Source: Ananas comosus (lineage: Eukaryota; Streptophyta; Magnoliopsida; Poales; Bromeliaceae). From it: DNA of 64,000 nucleotides. Location of the stretch: the NCBI RefSeq assembly GCF_001540865.1, contig NC_033642.1, positions 2,382,421-2,446,420 on the forward strand. The letters run 5' to 3'. The position numbers and the translations under genes were made by a program. The notes beneath the pieces were generated by a model that ran no database searches, was not told where the DNA came from, and was given only the letters and a program-made list of their open reading frames with translations. Below, piece after piece: positions 1-14,397 of this stretch. Positions within the stretch are counted from its first letter, which is position 1; each line of letters starts with the position of its first letter.

Positions 1-85
1 GAATATTTTCCTTTTTGGAAGTTGTTTTGGTCAGAATCTTAGTGAATTCCAATATCCAGGATATTAACAAATGAATTTTCTGCAG

Positions 86-3000
86 CCTTCCTTTCTTCAG
101 AGATCCTTGCTTTACAAGATACAGGCAAAGCGCAAAAGAAGGTAAGAATCTAATAGAATATATCTTGTTTGATATGTTTCTGCAAGTATGTATTGTTGAA
201 CTAGAATACTTTCAGAAGCATTGTGACTGCAGTGCTTTCAGTTTTCTGCATCAAATACCTTAATCATCTGTGAGAGTGGCCAATGAGCATACATCTTAAC
301 CAGAATCACTTGGGAAAGTGGGAGCATGCAGACCAAAAGTCTGTCCAACGCCTGAGAAAAACGTAAGCACTATCTACAATGCTGCTGAAAGTATTTTAGC
401 TAATGCATGTAGACGCACACAGGCGCACTCTTTTGTGTATCTTACCTGTGCATGCCATTACTCTCAGTATGTTGAAACTGTTAGAAAGTACAGTTGCTCC
501 TGCCTTGACAACTGAATTTGGTACTTTTGGATTTTCTTAACTGTTATTGTTTTCCCCTCAGTTGTTTCTTTTCTTGTCAAATAGGAGTTTAGGGTCAGTT
601 CTCTTCACTATTTTGTTTATGTTCAGAATTTAATATAGCTCCTAATAGAAAGTTGTTGCCATCTCCAGATATAATCTATCTTCGTTCTTACTTAGTAGTT
701 CAAGTTCATTAATTTTGCATCAGCTATGAATTTGTGCAAATAGTTGGCATTAAGTTTGTAGTTGGTTTGCAGCTTGCTGATTATTTTGTTGTAAGATTGT
801 GCATAGTTGAGCTATGCTCTAGCTATTTGAGAAAGATGATAATGGTGGGATCTATATTTTGTAAGTTGTTATTAAGAATAATGGCGGATCCTACTATTAT
901 TCCAATTCAATTAACTAGTTTACTATTGCCTCTTAATTCCTCCTGATTTTGTGTGTTAATGCTCCTTATATTTGGGACATGTTTTGTGAGGAATGACATA
1001 GGACATGCAATTCTTTCTCGTAAGGAAGAAGGCTGTTTCTTTGATCTTTAGTTGTGCTGCACACTTTTTTTTTAATAACCAGCTGCTTTTGTTACGTGAT
1101 TACCTCAATAAACTGAATTCTCATAAAGGTTTGTCTCAACTTTTCTAGCAGAAACTTGGAAGTTGATATAGCTTTCTGAAAATTTTGACGGTTCAAAATC
1201 TTTTAGACTTCCCAGGTGGTTGAAGTGCACGAGTGATATAATTAGGTGTAACTTTTGAAACATTATTTTAGCCTGTATCGGATATGAATTGGTATGTCCT
1301 CCAAGCGAAGGGCTTAGATGTGAGTATGCTTATCAGTTTGTTTGAAACAATAAATTAACTGAATAAATAGGTTAGAATTCTTCAATTTTGATCATACCAA
1401 TAGCTAGGTATTATGTATGAGTTGTCCTCAGACTGCACGTTTTCCTCACTTTATATTTCAATTTGCTGATTAATAACTGAAAAGAATTATTGTCTGTTTT
1501 AATCAAATTTTCTGTGATTGTGAATATCCTTTTAAAAAATGGCTATAAAGGGCTGACATGGCATCTGGTTAGTTGATGTTATAAAGAGCTGACGTGGTAT
1601 CTGGTTAGTTGATGTTAGGATGAGAGGGCCATTCTAATTCTATATCTATATTTGTGCACTCTGGGTACTTGAGCGGGGAATGCAAGATTTTTGCTTTTGA
1701 TACTTGCAAGCTCTCACTTGACATTTCTTCAAAAATTATTAAGTGATAGACCTCTCCTCTGTTAGTGTTATGAAAAAAAGAGAGAGGACTTAAAGACCAA
1801 AGAAGAGAAATTGGTGGAACATGGAATGTTGGATGCTGATTGCTAAGAGGTAAGGGCATCCATAACGAGCAAGGGTTGTGAGCTCCACGGTAGGCACTGG
1901 CATGTTGAAAATGTTAAGTCATGTGACCATAGTGCTGCCAGATGGTGAAGTCAGAATAGTTGTGACTAGACAATGGGGGCATGGAGATGTCGGGGTGTGG
2001 CGCTAGTGGTAACAGGCAGTAGTTGGGATATGGGAAATCTACCCCTCCCCCTCCCTCTCTCTCTCTCTCACAGAACTAAACTAAAACAAATTATTATGAG
2101 AGAACTTGATTGTAACACATTATGAGGTGGTGCTAGAAATTCCGTTAAATTGAAGTTTGCGCATGGTGTTATGCAAATACTAGTGAAATACCCGTGCGAT
2201 GCTGCGGATATAAAAATATTTTTATAATAAAATTTACTTTTTTTAATATTTTTATATAGTTTTATGTTATTATTAATTAAATAAAAGTTATATAAAAATG
2301 ATTTAATAGTTAAATCTATTTAAATAAAAGTCATTAAAATTGGTATATACGCAAAGTAAATTTATACAACAATTATTTTATAAAGATTTATATGAAAAGG
2401 ATTGGAGATAAATCTATCAAAATAATTTAAAAAAAATCAATAAATAGAAGGAAAATAAAATTGTAGAAGAAATTGTTTAATAAATTTAATTATATATATA
2501 CACACATACACTATATTTCTAAAATTTTACTCCTGAATTTAAATTCTGTATTTTTCTATATTGTAATATTTTACGTGATTTAAATTGCATCTATCAGGTT
2601 AGATTTTATTATGCGATTTATAACGTGTATTATTAATAAAGTTAATTAATTATATATAATTAATTATTAATAAAATTAATTAATTAATTTCATAGAGCTT
2701 AGAGATTTAAAATTTTAAATTTTGAAGTTTAAAATTTGGAAATAAATATTATAAGTTAAAATTGAAATTTAGAATATAAAATATAAAATATAAAATTTTA
2801 AATTTTTTATATCAAAATTTAAAATTTTGTACTATATATATATATATATATATAATTTTATATTATATTTTTTATATATGTATATCACCCTATGGTCCCC
2901 CCAAACCCTCCTTTAATGTAGTAAGAATAGAAGATATGTAGGCTGTTTGTGTTACTTTACTCTAAAAAATAGTAAAAAAATCGGTAATTGGATTTGTTGT

Positions 3001-6000
3001 TATGAAATTTCTAAAAAGTGAACATTGATCTGCTATGATTACATTTTAAATAACATTATTACTTATCTTATGGGCAAGTTAACATATAAGTTTCTGTAGT
3101 AATAAGGAATATCGAAGTTCTGCTTGGTTAGCTTGAATATTCTCTATTTAGCTTCAAAGAATGCATAATTCTTGCATATTTGTTATTTCTGAATGTTTTG
3201 AGGTCTAAATGTACAATAATTTGGTTGTAATCCCCAGTGTTTTTTGTTATGAGATGCTTATACGAATACAATTATTTATCATGTAGAATTCAGATAACTG
3301 TATCACTTTCTGCGAATATAAATGCTGAGCTGCAACCACGGGATGTATTTCCTCTATATGTGTTGTTGGGCAGACCTGTCACTGATGCTACCCTTCCAGC
3401 GGTAAAATTTACTTGATCCTTTGTTGGTCGTTAAGTTTTGAGTATCCGCTCATGGAATATTCACTGGTTCCTATCTTGGTGTTCCAAACAGCTGTCTGCG
3501 ATATATCGGCTCAGCCGGGCGTATTTGCTATCTTCTTTCTGTGAATTTGGGAATAAAGATCAAACAGAAGCGACTTTTGTAATTCCCGATATTAATAAGC
3601 TGGCAACTGGTTTGCGAGTTAGTGATCTGTGCATTATCCTTGTTAGCAGCGGTATGCACTATGTATTTGTTATTGCCTTCTATTCGACTTTATATTATTT
3701 GCCTTATTTGTTTTATTCTACATTTCTTGAAGGGGAATTTCGAGAAGTTTTGAGTGAGAATCACCAATCAGAGAACCATGTGCAACTTGTTCCTTTTCCA
3801 AGTAAGTTGTTTACTTTGATTAGGAAAATGTAGTAACATTGACCTGCAATTTTAAATAGCTGCGCTAAAATATATGGCGACACATTCCTCTTGAAATTTG
3901 AAACGTTGACAAATATATTTGGTTTATTTGAGATATTACACTTCACCTATGCATCACTAGAGTAGTGTTCTTCTCTTTGATTTCTTTGTGTGAAGAAATG
4001 TATAGCTCCAGGACCATTCAGTTTAGCCTAGAATCCAAATAATGCATTTTTTTGGTTTTTTTACCTACTTTTTACCAGTTATTGTATGCATGCTCTATGT
4101 AACAACAGGTATCTGGAAACATGCATTCATGTAGACTTTTACCATTCATTTGCATAGTAAGTACAAATGTAACTGCTTTGATGCTCATAGAAACTTATGG
4201 TTTTTATACCATTTTTCGGCTGGGTAGGATGCTATTCATTCTTGGACTACACCAGCCTCAGTTTGTAAGACAAAGCAAGAAGAAAACTATGACCTCTGAT
4301 CCTTTCTGGACTTGTTAATTCTTCAGTCAATTTCAAAGTCACTGATACTTCCATATTTAAAGAAGAACTGAAATATGCTTCAAACAGTAGATGCTGAGCA
4401 CATTACTCTAGAGTACAAGCTGTGCTCATCTGGAAGTATGAAGGATTACCTTATATTCAACGAAATTCTAAGTGAAATCTTTAAGAATAAACTAACCGAA
4501 TATTTACATTTAAGCAATTAAAATGACTTCGGTATTTGGTAACCATAGTAACCTCATAATACTAATAATAGGGTGAGAATAATTTTTAGCTGAACGTCTT
4601 AAAATCTCAGCCCTATGAAATCAACAAAAGCTCATGGTATGCCTAATGCCATACTGAGACAGTTTGATGCAACATGAATTATGTGAATGATATTAAATGG
4701 GGCAAATGCATCAATTGCATATTCTTTGAAGTGTAATTTATCTATAAACATATTTGTCCTGCATTTACAATATGTCGTGCATATAATAATAGTAAGATGA
4801 TCAACTATTCACTAGGGAAATGAAGCTGTCTCAGACCCATCAACTAGCTACATGGGATCATTGATGACCTTTCTTGAATTAAATATACACACCTCAAGGC
4901 CCCGTTTGGTTCGGGGAAAACTAATATTGGGATAAATTTTTTTATTCCTGGAATAGCTTGCTATCCTGGGATAGTTAGGAATAAAAGTACAATTGTGTTT
5001 GGTTTGTAATGTTGTATTTCTAGGAATAATTAAAATTGTGTTTGGTTAATTTTATGGAATAGTAGAGGATAGTGAAAAAAATGATAATGTTGAATTTGAT
5101 ATAAAATATAATTTAATAAAAATTTCTTATAAAAATAATTATTGTAAAAACAATTTATAAAATAATTCATTAATAATTATTGTAAAAATTATAATATTTA
5201 ATAAAAATAATTTATTAATAAATTATGATTTAATAAAAATAATTTTTATATATATAATTTTTTAAAATTCTACTTAAACTTAAATTTAATAAAAATAATT
5301 TATTATAATATTTAAATATAATTTATTATTTTATTATAAAATTTATTATAATATTTAAATATAAATAGTATGTATTAATATAGTATGATTAATAATTTTA
5401 TAATAAAAATAATATATTATAATGTATAATATATTATATATCTATATAGCTTAGTTTAATTCAATTTATAATTTTAATAAAGTTTGAAATTAAACCTTGG
5501 AATAACACTATTCCACCAAAATGGTGGAATAGTAAATCCCAAGCTATTCGGGGAATAGTAAGGTTTGATCGGGATAAAATATCTCGGCAAAAAAGCACGC
5601 CAAACCCCCGTTTGGCGGATCTATCCCCACTTTATCTCCGAACCAAAGAGGGCCTAGAGTGAGGATTAAGTGCCCATCGGCACAAGCCGTGCCCACTGTA
5701 CCCTACTGTGCCAATAATATACGAACCCCATGCAATGGCACCATTGAAAACCTTTTTTTTTTTTTTTAAATTAGCACATAAAAAATTGAGCAACTAAATT
5801 AAATATACTGGTGCCAAAGAAATAAATATTTCATGCCGATTTGTGTTGGCACATAGGTCAATTTGTCAATGGCAGACATCGACATGACATGACATGCACC
5901 ATGTCGTTTGTGGTGGTAAGTGCTCGGCACAACCCTGTGCCACAACACTTAGGGACCGTTTGGTTAGATGTAATTATAAATGTAGTGTAGTTAGAGATGC

Positions 6001-9000
6001 ATGCAATTGGAATACAGCGGTTATAATTACATGAATTTTGTTTGGTTGGATGTAGTAGAAAACGCTGCAAGTATAAATAATTTATTTGGTTACATGCAGT
6101 TGAGAAATAATTTTTAAAATTTTATTATTTTATATATATGATGGTGAGATTACCTCCAATGTAAAAAAGAAAAATAATTTTTGTTTAAAAAATATTGAGG
6201 AGGTAAGCATATCTTTTATTTAAAATTACTCTCTCCAACTGCTGTAGTGGGAACTGCGGCCAATTTGGGCGTAGTTCGAACTGCTGCAATTGGGCCTCCT
6301 CCTGTAGTTCCTACTGCAGCAGTTGGAGTTAAATACATCAAACCAAATACGAAATTTGCATTTACATGTAGTTACAACTACAGTGCAGTTGCAACTACAT
6401 GCAACCAAACAGCCCCTTAAAGCCTTGTCTCAAAGTGTATTTCTGCAACCATATTCGAGGTTGTTAATTGAAGGGAATAGCCATCACTAGCAATGGCCTA
6501 CTTGATCTCTTGGGTAAGAAAGAACATCCTGACAGGTCACAATGGCCTACATCCTCGAGATTAATTGAGCAATATGATAATAATATCCACACTATAACAT
6601 ATTGATGCAGGTTACATGGGGACATAGTAAATCACTTGATATGTGTCTACCAACAGTAGCTGGCACATTTGCACTATAGCCCGCGTCAAGTAACATTGAT
6701 AACTAAGAATATGCATGCACTGATATAAGGGGGATACATTATGGAACTCATATAACCTATAGGAATGATTAGGTTTGCCTATTCTGCTATCAAAAATGGA
6801 AGATGAGATTGCATCAAATCTAGCTCAAGCTTTATGCACAGGGCCTGCAAATTCAACAAAAGGGCTTTGTTTGTAGCCAACATCAGCTGCAAAGGCGTAA
6901 ACACTTAACTGGTCCATGGCTGACATATCATCATGGTCTACCTATGCCATCCATTGTAAGGTATACAAGAGTGATAAAAGCTTGAACAAGCTGAAATACT
7001 GGCATTAATGGAGAACATGAACATATTTCTCTGTGCTTATACTTTGACAAATTGGAAAAAGATGTAGGATATGGTGTGACACAATACTGGTGCTACATTC
7101 TCGGTCTATGCATTTCTGGTCTTGCTTCCTCCTGGCAAATATTTGATGTTTCTTGAATTTTTTTCATAGTACTCTTTGACTTGTCTATCTATTAACAAAC
7201 TGAATTCGATAAAATTGATTGCTAGCATTTGCCGTTTTACTGGTCAGAAATCTATTAAAATTTTTTGTTTCTGGCTTGTAGAACTTCAAGGAAAGTACCT
7301 TTGTGGAAAAATCCCAATTAGTTCACTTTGCTCATCGCTGGAACAGTGTGTAACATTAAGTTTGGGGCATCAATCTGAGATGGTTCCAACAGTCAGCATG
7401 AGCCCGAGCTTCTTGGAGGTATGTTGCTGGAAAAACTTACTTGCAGAATATAATTTGACAGCACCAAGGATGAATTGAAGGTTAAATTTATTGTTTGCAC
7501 CGTCTTTAGCGTGACTTTTGCATGAAGTGCCTGTACCTTTTGCAGTTATTTCTTATTTTATGACAATATATATGCCGCAACATGTAATTTATTTTTTTTG
7601 ATGTTTTACAATTGCAGCCAAAATTTCTGGACCAGAACAATTGTTTAACTTTTCATTCGCATAACATAGGATCTATGGTAAGTTGTGATTGTACAATGTT
7701 ATAAATCCTGTGATATTTGTAATGATTGTTGAGTTTCATTTTTTAAGGCTTCCTATCAATTGCGAGTAAGCATATGTGCTCAAGAGGTTGGTGCAAGAGA
7801 GAGGTCTCCTTATCATTCTTACTCGTATGACAATGTTCCAACATCATCATTGCCCCATATTATACGGTAATTGCGTATGCGTTTGCAAAATTTCACTCTC
7901 ACTTTTGCTCTCTTGTTTTGTATCAATAATGTATATTCATTATCTATTGTTTTCTTCACAAAATTTGTATTCATGAAATTTTTTTATTAAACTCTTCTGG
8001 TATTTGATATGTATTTCTTTTCTTTGGCTAATCTTTTTTCTAAATGTAAACCATTTTGGGGGATTTGGACAAATGTTCTACTAGATTCAAACAATGAGAT
8101 TTGGTACAATAAATTTTATATTATAATCAGAAAGGCGGACGTTAATAATCATAGGATGACTGTTGTTTCACAAGATTACCATCGTAATCAATTATTATAT
8201 TGGCTGGTTGCCGTTACTTCTGTTTGTTATTTACCGTGCAGCATTTTTTATTAAATAGTCTTTCATATTATTATTATTTTTTCTCAAGCGTTTTCAGCTG
8301 TGAGCTGCTAGTTGATAAACATCCTTAATATTGATTTTCCTCAATCCTCAACTGCAAGGAGAATACAAGAAAATGCTAGCAAGAATTAGTGCTTAAAAGG
8401 GTACTGGACAAAGAATAAGTGATTAAAGAGTCTTTCATTATAATTTTTTCCTATTTTCCTTTCAGAAATAATAATACTGCCTGTAGTTGTGGTGAGCATG
8501 TTTATAATTTCTCTCCACTTTCTTCTGAAACTGCATATAATGCACTTGTTTACAGTTATCTACATGCATTTCAATGGGCTTTCGTTAATGAGCACTTCTA
8601 TCAGAAGCTTCCTATAATGCACTTGTTTACAGTCAGCTAATGCATTTTAATGAGTTTTACTTAATGAACACTTTCTATTTGCAGCCATCATGAATATCTT
8701 CTTATTTTAATTAACTGCATAACTAATTGCAATTATTATTTATTTTTGCTCCTAAGCACCTGTTCCAATTTTTTGTTTTCTAGGTTGAGAGCTGGAAATG
8801 TACTTTTCAACTATAGGTACTACAACAATACACTACAAAAGACTGAAGGTGCGCAACCCCCCATGCACATGTGCGCATGTGCATTTTCATAAGAATTACT
8901 TTGGATTTTAAACCTTTTGTCAATTTGTGGATACTGAAAACTGGAACTGTGAATGTTCGCATAATTGATAGGCCTGTAACTATTAGACATAATTCTCTTT

Positions 9001-12000
9001 TGCTAAATACTGCTATGACAAGAAGTTCAACAGTTTTGGGGACAACTCTAGCTTTCTAGATGTGCCAGCAATATGACACACTGGCACTAGACACTAGTAG
9101 TGTTATCATATTGTAAACCTTATGCATTTGACTGTAATGGTGAACAAAGATCAGGCCCGTGTTTGGTTAATTTGATTTGAGTTTTCAGGATGAAGACTAA
9201 AATTTCAGCAATCAACTAACTGGAGTCCTGTCACTGGTATTTTATGGACTGTTCTAGATTCATTCTTTGACTACATCATGTGTGCTGTAGAAAAAGATTT
9301 CTACATTCTGCTCATAATAAGTCATTTACTCTCTTATCTTTGGACGAAAGGGGGATAAAATTCCAATGTAGGATTGGAATATTAAAGTGATTTACATGAT
9401 TACAATATGCAACTCAAAAGTAATAAATCATATCCGTTGCTGGATATTCGGAAATAGAAGTCCTCTTAGATCTAAGAGGTCATATATCCTCTGCATCTAG
9501 TAGGTCATATTTCCACCGGTGGATGGGTTTGTAGGACAGCAGTAATTGGCATATAGCCTCCTCCGTATCACATACTCTCTTTATATCTAGAACGTATAAC
9601 ATAGTAAACCGCATTTTCTTGTCAGTGGCGACATAAGTAGCATGAATAGACAAGCTTTTGAGACTTCCAATGACATTGTTTGCTCATATAATTAAATAGT
9701 GGTAGAAATCACTGGAGTACAGTTAGACAAATTGTAAGATTGTGATGGTATATTTCCAAATTATTTCCTTGATAGTGTGCAACTGATAGTTATCAAAGGA
9801 TGTTGAATTAGATAGTTATTTTTAAATATAGATGCGAATATATCCATTGTGGATATATCAATTTTTCATTTGTTAGTTCTAAAATAGGAAATGATGAATT
9901 AGTGTTAGGATACTTGAATACGTTACCAGGATAAATCTATCTAGAACAAGAAATCAAAGTAACTGTGAATATAAATTTGACTAAACAATTGTTAGTGCTT
10001 TCTGGAGAATTTATAGACGGAAGGTTAGGCAATGTATTATCACTTGATACTTGTGATGAAAGTAGACGAATCTGCTAAACATTTAACTTACATGATTGAA
10101 GCTTGAATAGGGGGTCTAAATTAATCTATGTTTTAATAAATCAATAGGAAGGTTTAGTTTAATGGGTATAATATAAATATAGTTTAGATGGACCTAACCA
10201 TTACAATTTTCAGCACAATTGTTTTCAACATAAAAATGATAGCGATACTCAGATGTAACTGAAAACAGATCTTATGAACATTCAATATTGATTTCAACCT
10301 GAGAGATAACAAAATCAAAGGTTTACAAAATATAACAAATAAATTGTAAGCCTATTTTTAAATTCAGTTTAAATGTTGACAGGAAGATATGAAAATTAGA
10401 GTATGAACTAGTTAAAGACCCGCGCTTCGCGGCAGGTGGAAAAATTTACAGTAAACATACGGTAATAAATAATAAATAATAATAATAAAAATATTTAGAA
10501 AAATAAAAAATATTCTATATTTTAGAGATTACTTAAAATCATAAATCACAATAAAACAATTTCATTACGTGAGATATATAAGGAGAGGAGCCTGTGTAGT
10601 CCTACTTTTGTCGAAAAATTTCAATTATTGTTTGAAGTTTTTGCAGCTCAATTTGCCAAACGGTGTGTTTTAGTGGAGCAGCTTTGGTGGAAGAAAAGGA
10701 GCTCGTTTCTAGTGTTTTTTTTAAGTAATATAGTCTGGGGTGAGGAAACCCCGAAGTTTCGGGCAAATTAGGCAAAGTGGGCGTGTGTTGAAGTTTTGCA
10801 GTTGAAATTAGATTTGTGAAAGAAAATTTGATGCAGATTGAGGAAACTTAATTCATGAGCACGAAATTGTAAAGAATTTTGGAATAAGAAACTATAAATG
10901 GACGTATTCAGGCTATCGCCAAGACCCCTTGCTTCAAACTGGTAAATTGATTGAAAAAGCGAAGACACAGCAGCAACACAGTAACCACAAATTGGAAAGG
11001 GGGAACCATGAGTGTGCCAATATGTATTTGCTAATTCTAAAATAGATACGAAACCAAAGCAGATAAATTTTACCAGCATGATCTACTGCATCTAGTGCAT
11101 TTTCTCTTCCCTTGAGGGGAATCAAACTGAAGAAACAGCAAAATTTGCAAAAAATATTAGCTTATTCTTGATATTATAACAACTTATAAACTCATTCATC
11201 ATCTAAAACCAAATGGGAATTCGAAACTTCAGGAAGAGTTCTTTCCATTTGTCAAAATGCCGCACAAATATTCGTTGTACATATATACTATCCAATATAT
11301 ATTCTGATAAGTGTCCTCACATCATACTATAAGAAGAAAATTTGTAGTTCTTTAGAAACTAAAAGAAAAGAACAAACAGTACAAATTTCAGGGAAAACTG
11401 GAGTGCAAGGGAAAAACAACCAAGCAATATAAACATCCAACTAATACATATATATAATTTATATATGTTTACATATGTGAATTCACCTCATGGTCTTGGA
11501 AGAATAGTAGACTCTTTTATTTTTGAAATATGAACAACTCCGCAAAGAAAATCTGAAGCCAATCGCTAGCAATTGTAGATAGCCAATTTGTGAATAAAAA
11601 ACAGCAGAATAAAACCAAGCTTGGAAGACAGGAGAAAAGTGGGAAATTGCAGATAAAAAGTTAATTCGAAGGAAAAAAATTGGTCAGTTCAGTTTGAGAT
11701 GGAAGAAAGTAGACAGAGGCGAAGTGAGAGCAGCCCGCCAACAGTGCATAGCCGATGTTTGCAAAGTCATTGGTACAAAATTCAGAAAAAATAAAAAATA
11801 GCCGAATAAAACCAAGCTTAAAAGATAGGAGAAAAGCAGGAAATTGCAGATAAAAAGTTAATTCGATGGGAAAAAAAAATTGGTCAGTTCAGTTTGAGAT
11901 GGAAGAAAGTAGGCAGAGGCGAAGTAAGAGTAGCCCGCCAATAGTGCATAGCCGATGTTTGCAAAGTCATTGGTATAGAATCTAGAAAAAATCGGAGTGC

Positions 12001-13838
12001 AAACCGAAAAACAACAAAGCAATATAAACATCCATCTAATACATATATGTAATCTGTATATATACACAAAGTGATGGGAGGCTCAGAATGGATCAGTATT
12101 CAGCAAAAGTTTTTGTAGGCCCACAAAATCAGTTGAAGGCCTATACATAGGCTGCAGGGATTGCCCAGGGGGCCATTCATCTTGCCATGCCATTAAGTAG
12201 AAATTCAGTAGAGAAGGGTTGAAGGCCTATACATACGCTGCAGGGATTGCCCAGGGGCCATTCATCTTGCCATACCATTAAGTAGAAATCCAGCATAGAA
12301 GGTAATATTCGAGAATTACCTGTATTATCATCACCTGCCATTCGAGGGGCTATGCCATTGACCACAAATCCAGGGAAGAAGGTAATATACGGGAATTGTC
12401 CATATCATCATCGCCTTATACCAAAGAGCAGTAGGAGCAACACAGTCCCCAAAAAAGACAGCAATTAAAAGGAAATGTAAAAACAATCATATAACATATC
12501 ATTACATCGGGAAAAGCCAACCATTCGGGAGTCCCAAATCCAACAGAGTACGTTAAAAACAGCAGAATAAAACCAAGGTTAAAAGACAGGAGAAGAGCAG
12601 AAAATTGCAAATAAAAAGTTAGTTCGAAGAAAAAAAAATTGTCAGTTTCAGTTTGAGATGGAAGAAAGTAGACATAGTGTAGGAGAATAATATAAGTAGA
12701 AAAAGTAAGAAAATCAAGGAAAAACATTTCGTATAGAAAATAGAATGAAAAAATGAGGAAAATAGGCAACAGAGTGCAGGAGAACAACTATATAGTTGCA
12801 TTTCTACACATTCTGAGCAAAATTTTATGGAAACATAGAGAAAAAATAACGTACATAGGTCTAAGTAATCAATATAGTATAGGAAAAATAATTTTGTAGA
12901 TGTGTGTAGATGCGTCTCTTGTAATATCTAGCAAATTTTTTAAGTTCATCTCTCAGAAGTATCCCAATGTAAGAAAAATAGTTATGCAGATGCATTTGTA
13001 CAATTTGGAGCCCAAACAGTGAACATAGCATAGAACAACACAAAAAAAATATATCAAGGCAATTCTTCAACATTGTAATAACAGAAGGAGTATGTATAGG
13101 TCCAACAAAAAAATATTTTCAATTAAAAGTAGAACATCGAAAAGTCTTCTTATATTTGTCAGTTCTGCAAGTTTAATTTATTAGTGAGGGACATATCAAA
13201 GCAAAGATGTAGGTGTTATTTACTGTTAGAAAAAGGCTTGCCATACACCAAAGGAAAAGAATTCAAGTAGAAAAAATGTACAGAGGGAAAGAAATAAAAA
13301 ACAACTATATAAATACATCTCTACATATCTAAAACCCAAATAGTCAACATAGCGGGGTAAAAGTAATTACACATTATGCATTTCTACAACTTCTGAGCAA
13401 AAATTTTGCCAAAACAAATTAATACCACTGCAGCCCAAGCAATGAACACAATAGGAAAAATAATAAATATGGAGCCCAAACAGTCAATGGAGTATTAGAA
13501 AAAAAAAAAATTATGCAAACGTGTTTCTCCAAATTTTTTAGCAAAACTTTTGAAGCCTATTCCTCTGAAGCATCCCAAACAATCAACATATTGGATGAAA
13601 ATAATTATTCAAATACATTCCTACAACCTAGATTCCAGACAACCAATGTAATATGAGGAAAAAGTGATTATGCAGGTTTATTTCTACAAATTTTGAGCAA
13701 AATCTTGGAGGAGTATCTCCTGGCAACCTCGAAAATTAGTTTACAAATAGAAAATAAAAAAAATAAAAATTCGAAGAAGAGGATAACCAACCTGATGAGG
13801 ATTCAGAGATGAGAGGAGAGTGCAGATGAATCGCACAT

Positions 13839-13874
<36 letters not shown>

Positions 13875-14152
13875 CCAAAACCTAGAAAATCTTGATCGAA
13901 GAGGTAGAGAGCTTGGAGCAGTCGGATTTGTGGTTGGCAGCTGCGGAATCTCCCGGATCGCGATGTCGGGGAGATGTGATGGCCACCACGCAGGTTCTCC
14001 GGCGATATTTGCAGCGGGTTTCGTGGGATTTGAAGGTACGGTGCAAAGAGGGAACCATTGCTGGGCAAGCGTCGCCGCGCGATGCCATTAAATGCGCCGA
14101 AGAAGTACGACCCTATGCAAACATAGGTTTCGGGAGGGGGGAAGAGAAAGAA

Positions 14153-14197
<45 letters not shown>

Positions 14198-14347
14198 CAT
14201 CAAGGGAGAAGGAGTAGTAGGCAGATCGAGAGGTATGGGTAAGCGGCGGTCGAGCGGTGCAACCGTTACGAACCCTAGGCGGGTTCGAGGGTTAGAGAGC
14301 GGTCGCGCGCAAGAGAGAGAGAGAGGGGCTCTGAGAGACCCAAGCGT

Positions 14348-14397
<50 letters not shown>

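Larger units (their letters stand above)
142..3286 (+). other. Intron of the EMF2-like gene
   Basis: No coding exon between the donor at 142 and the acceptor at 3285-3286. It holds a 36 bp tandem duplication at 1543-1614, a short CT run near 2054-2069 and a small Helitron (2180-2934). The rest is ordinary AT-rich intron sequence. Confidence 0.8.
3802..7281 (+). other. Intron of the EMF2-like gene with two TIR elements
   Basis: 3.5 kb between the exon ending at 3801 and the one starting at 7282. It holds the Harbinger-like elements 4898-5654 and 5952-6416. Elsewhere I see no exon or structured element. Confidence 0.8.
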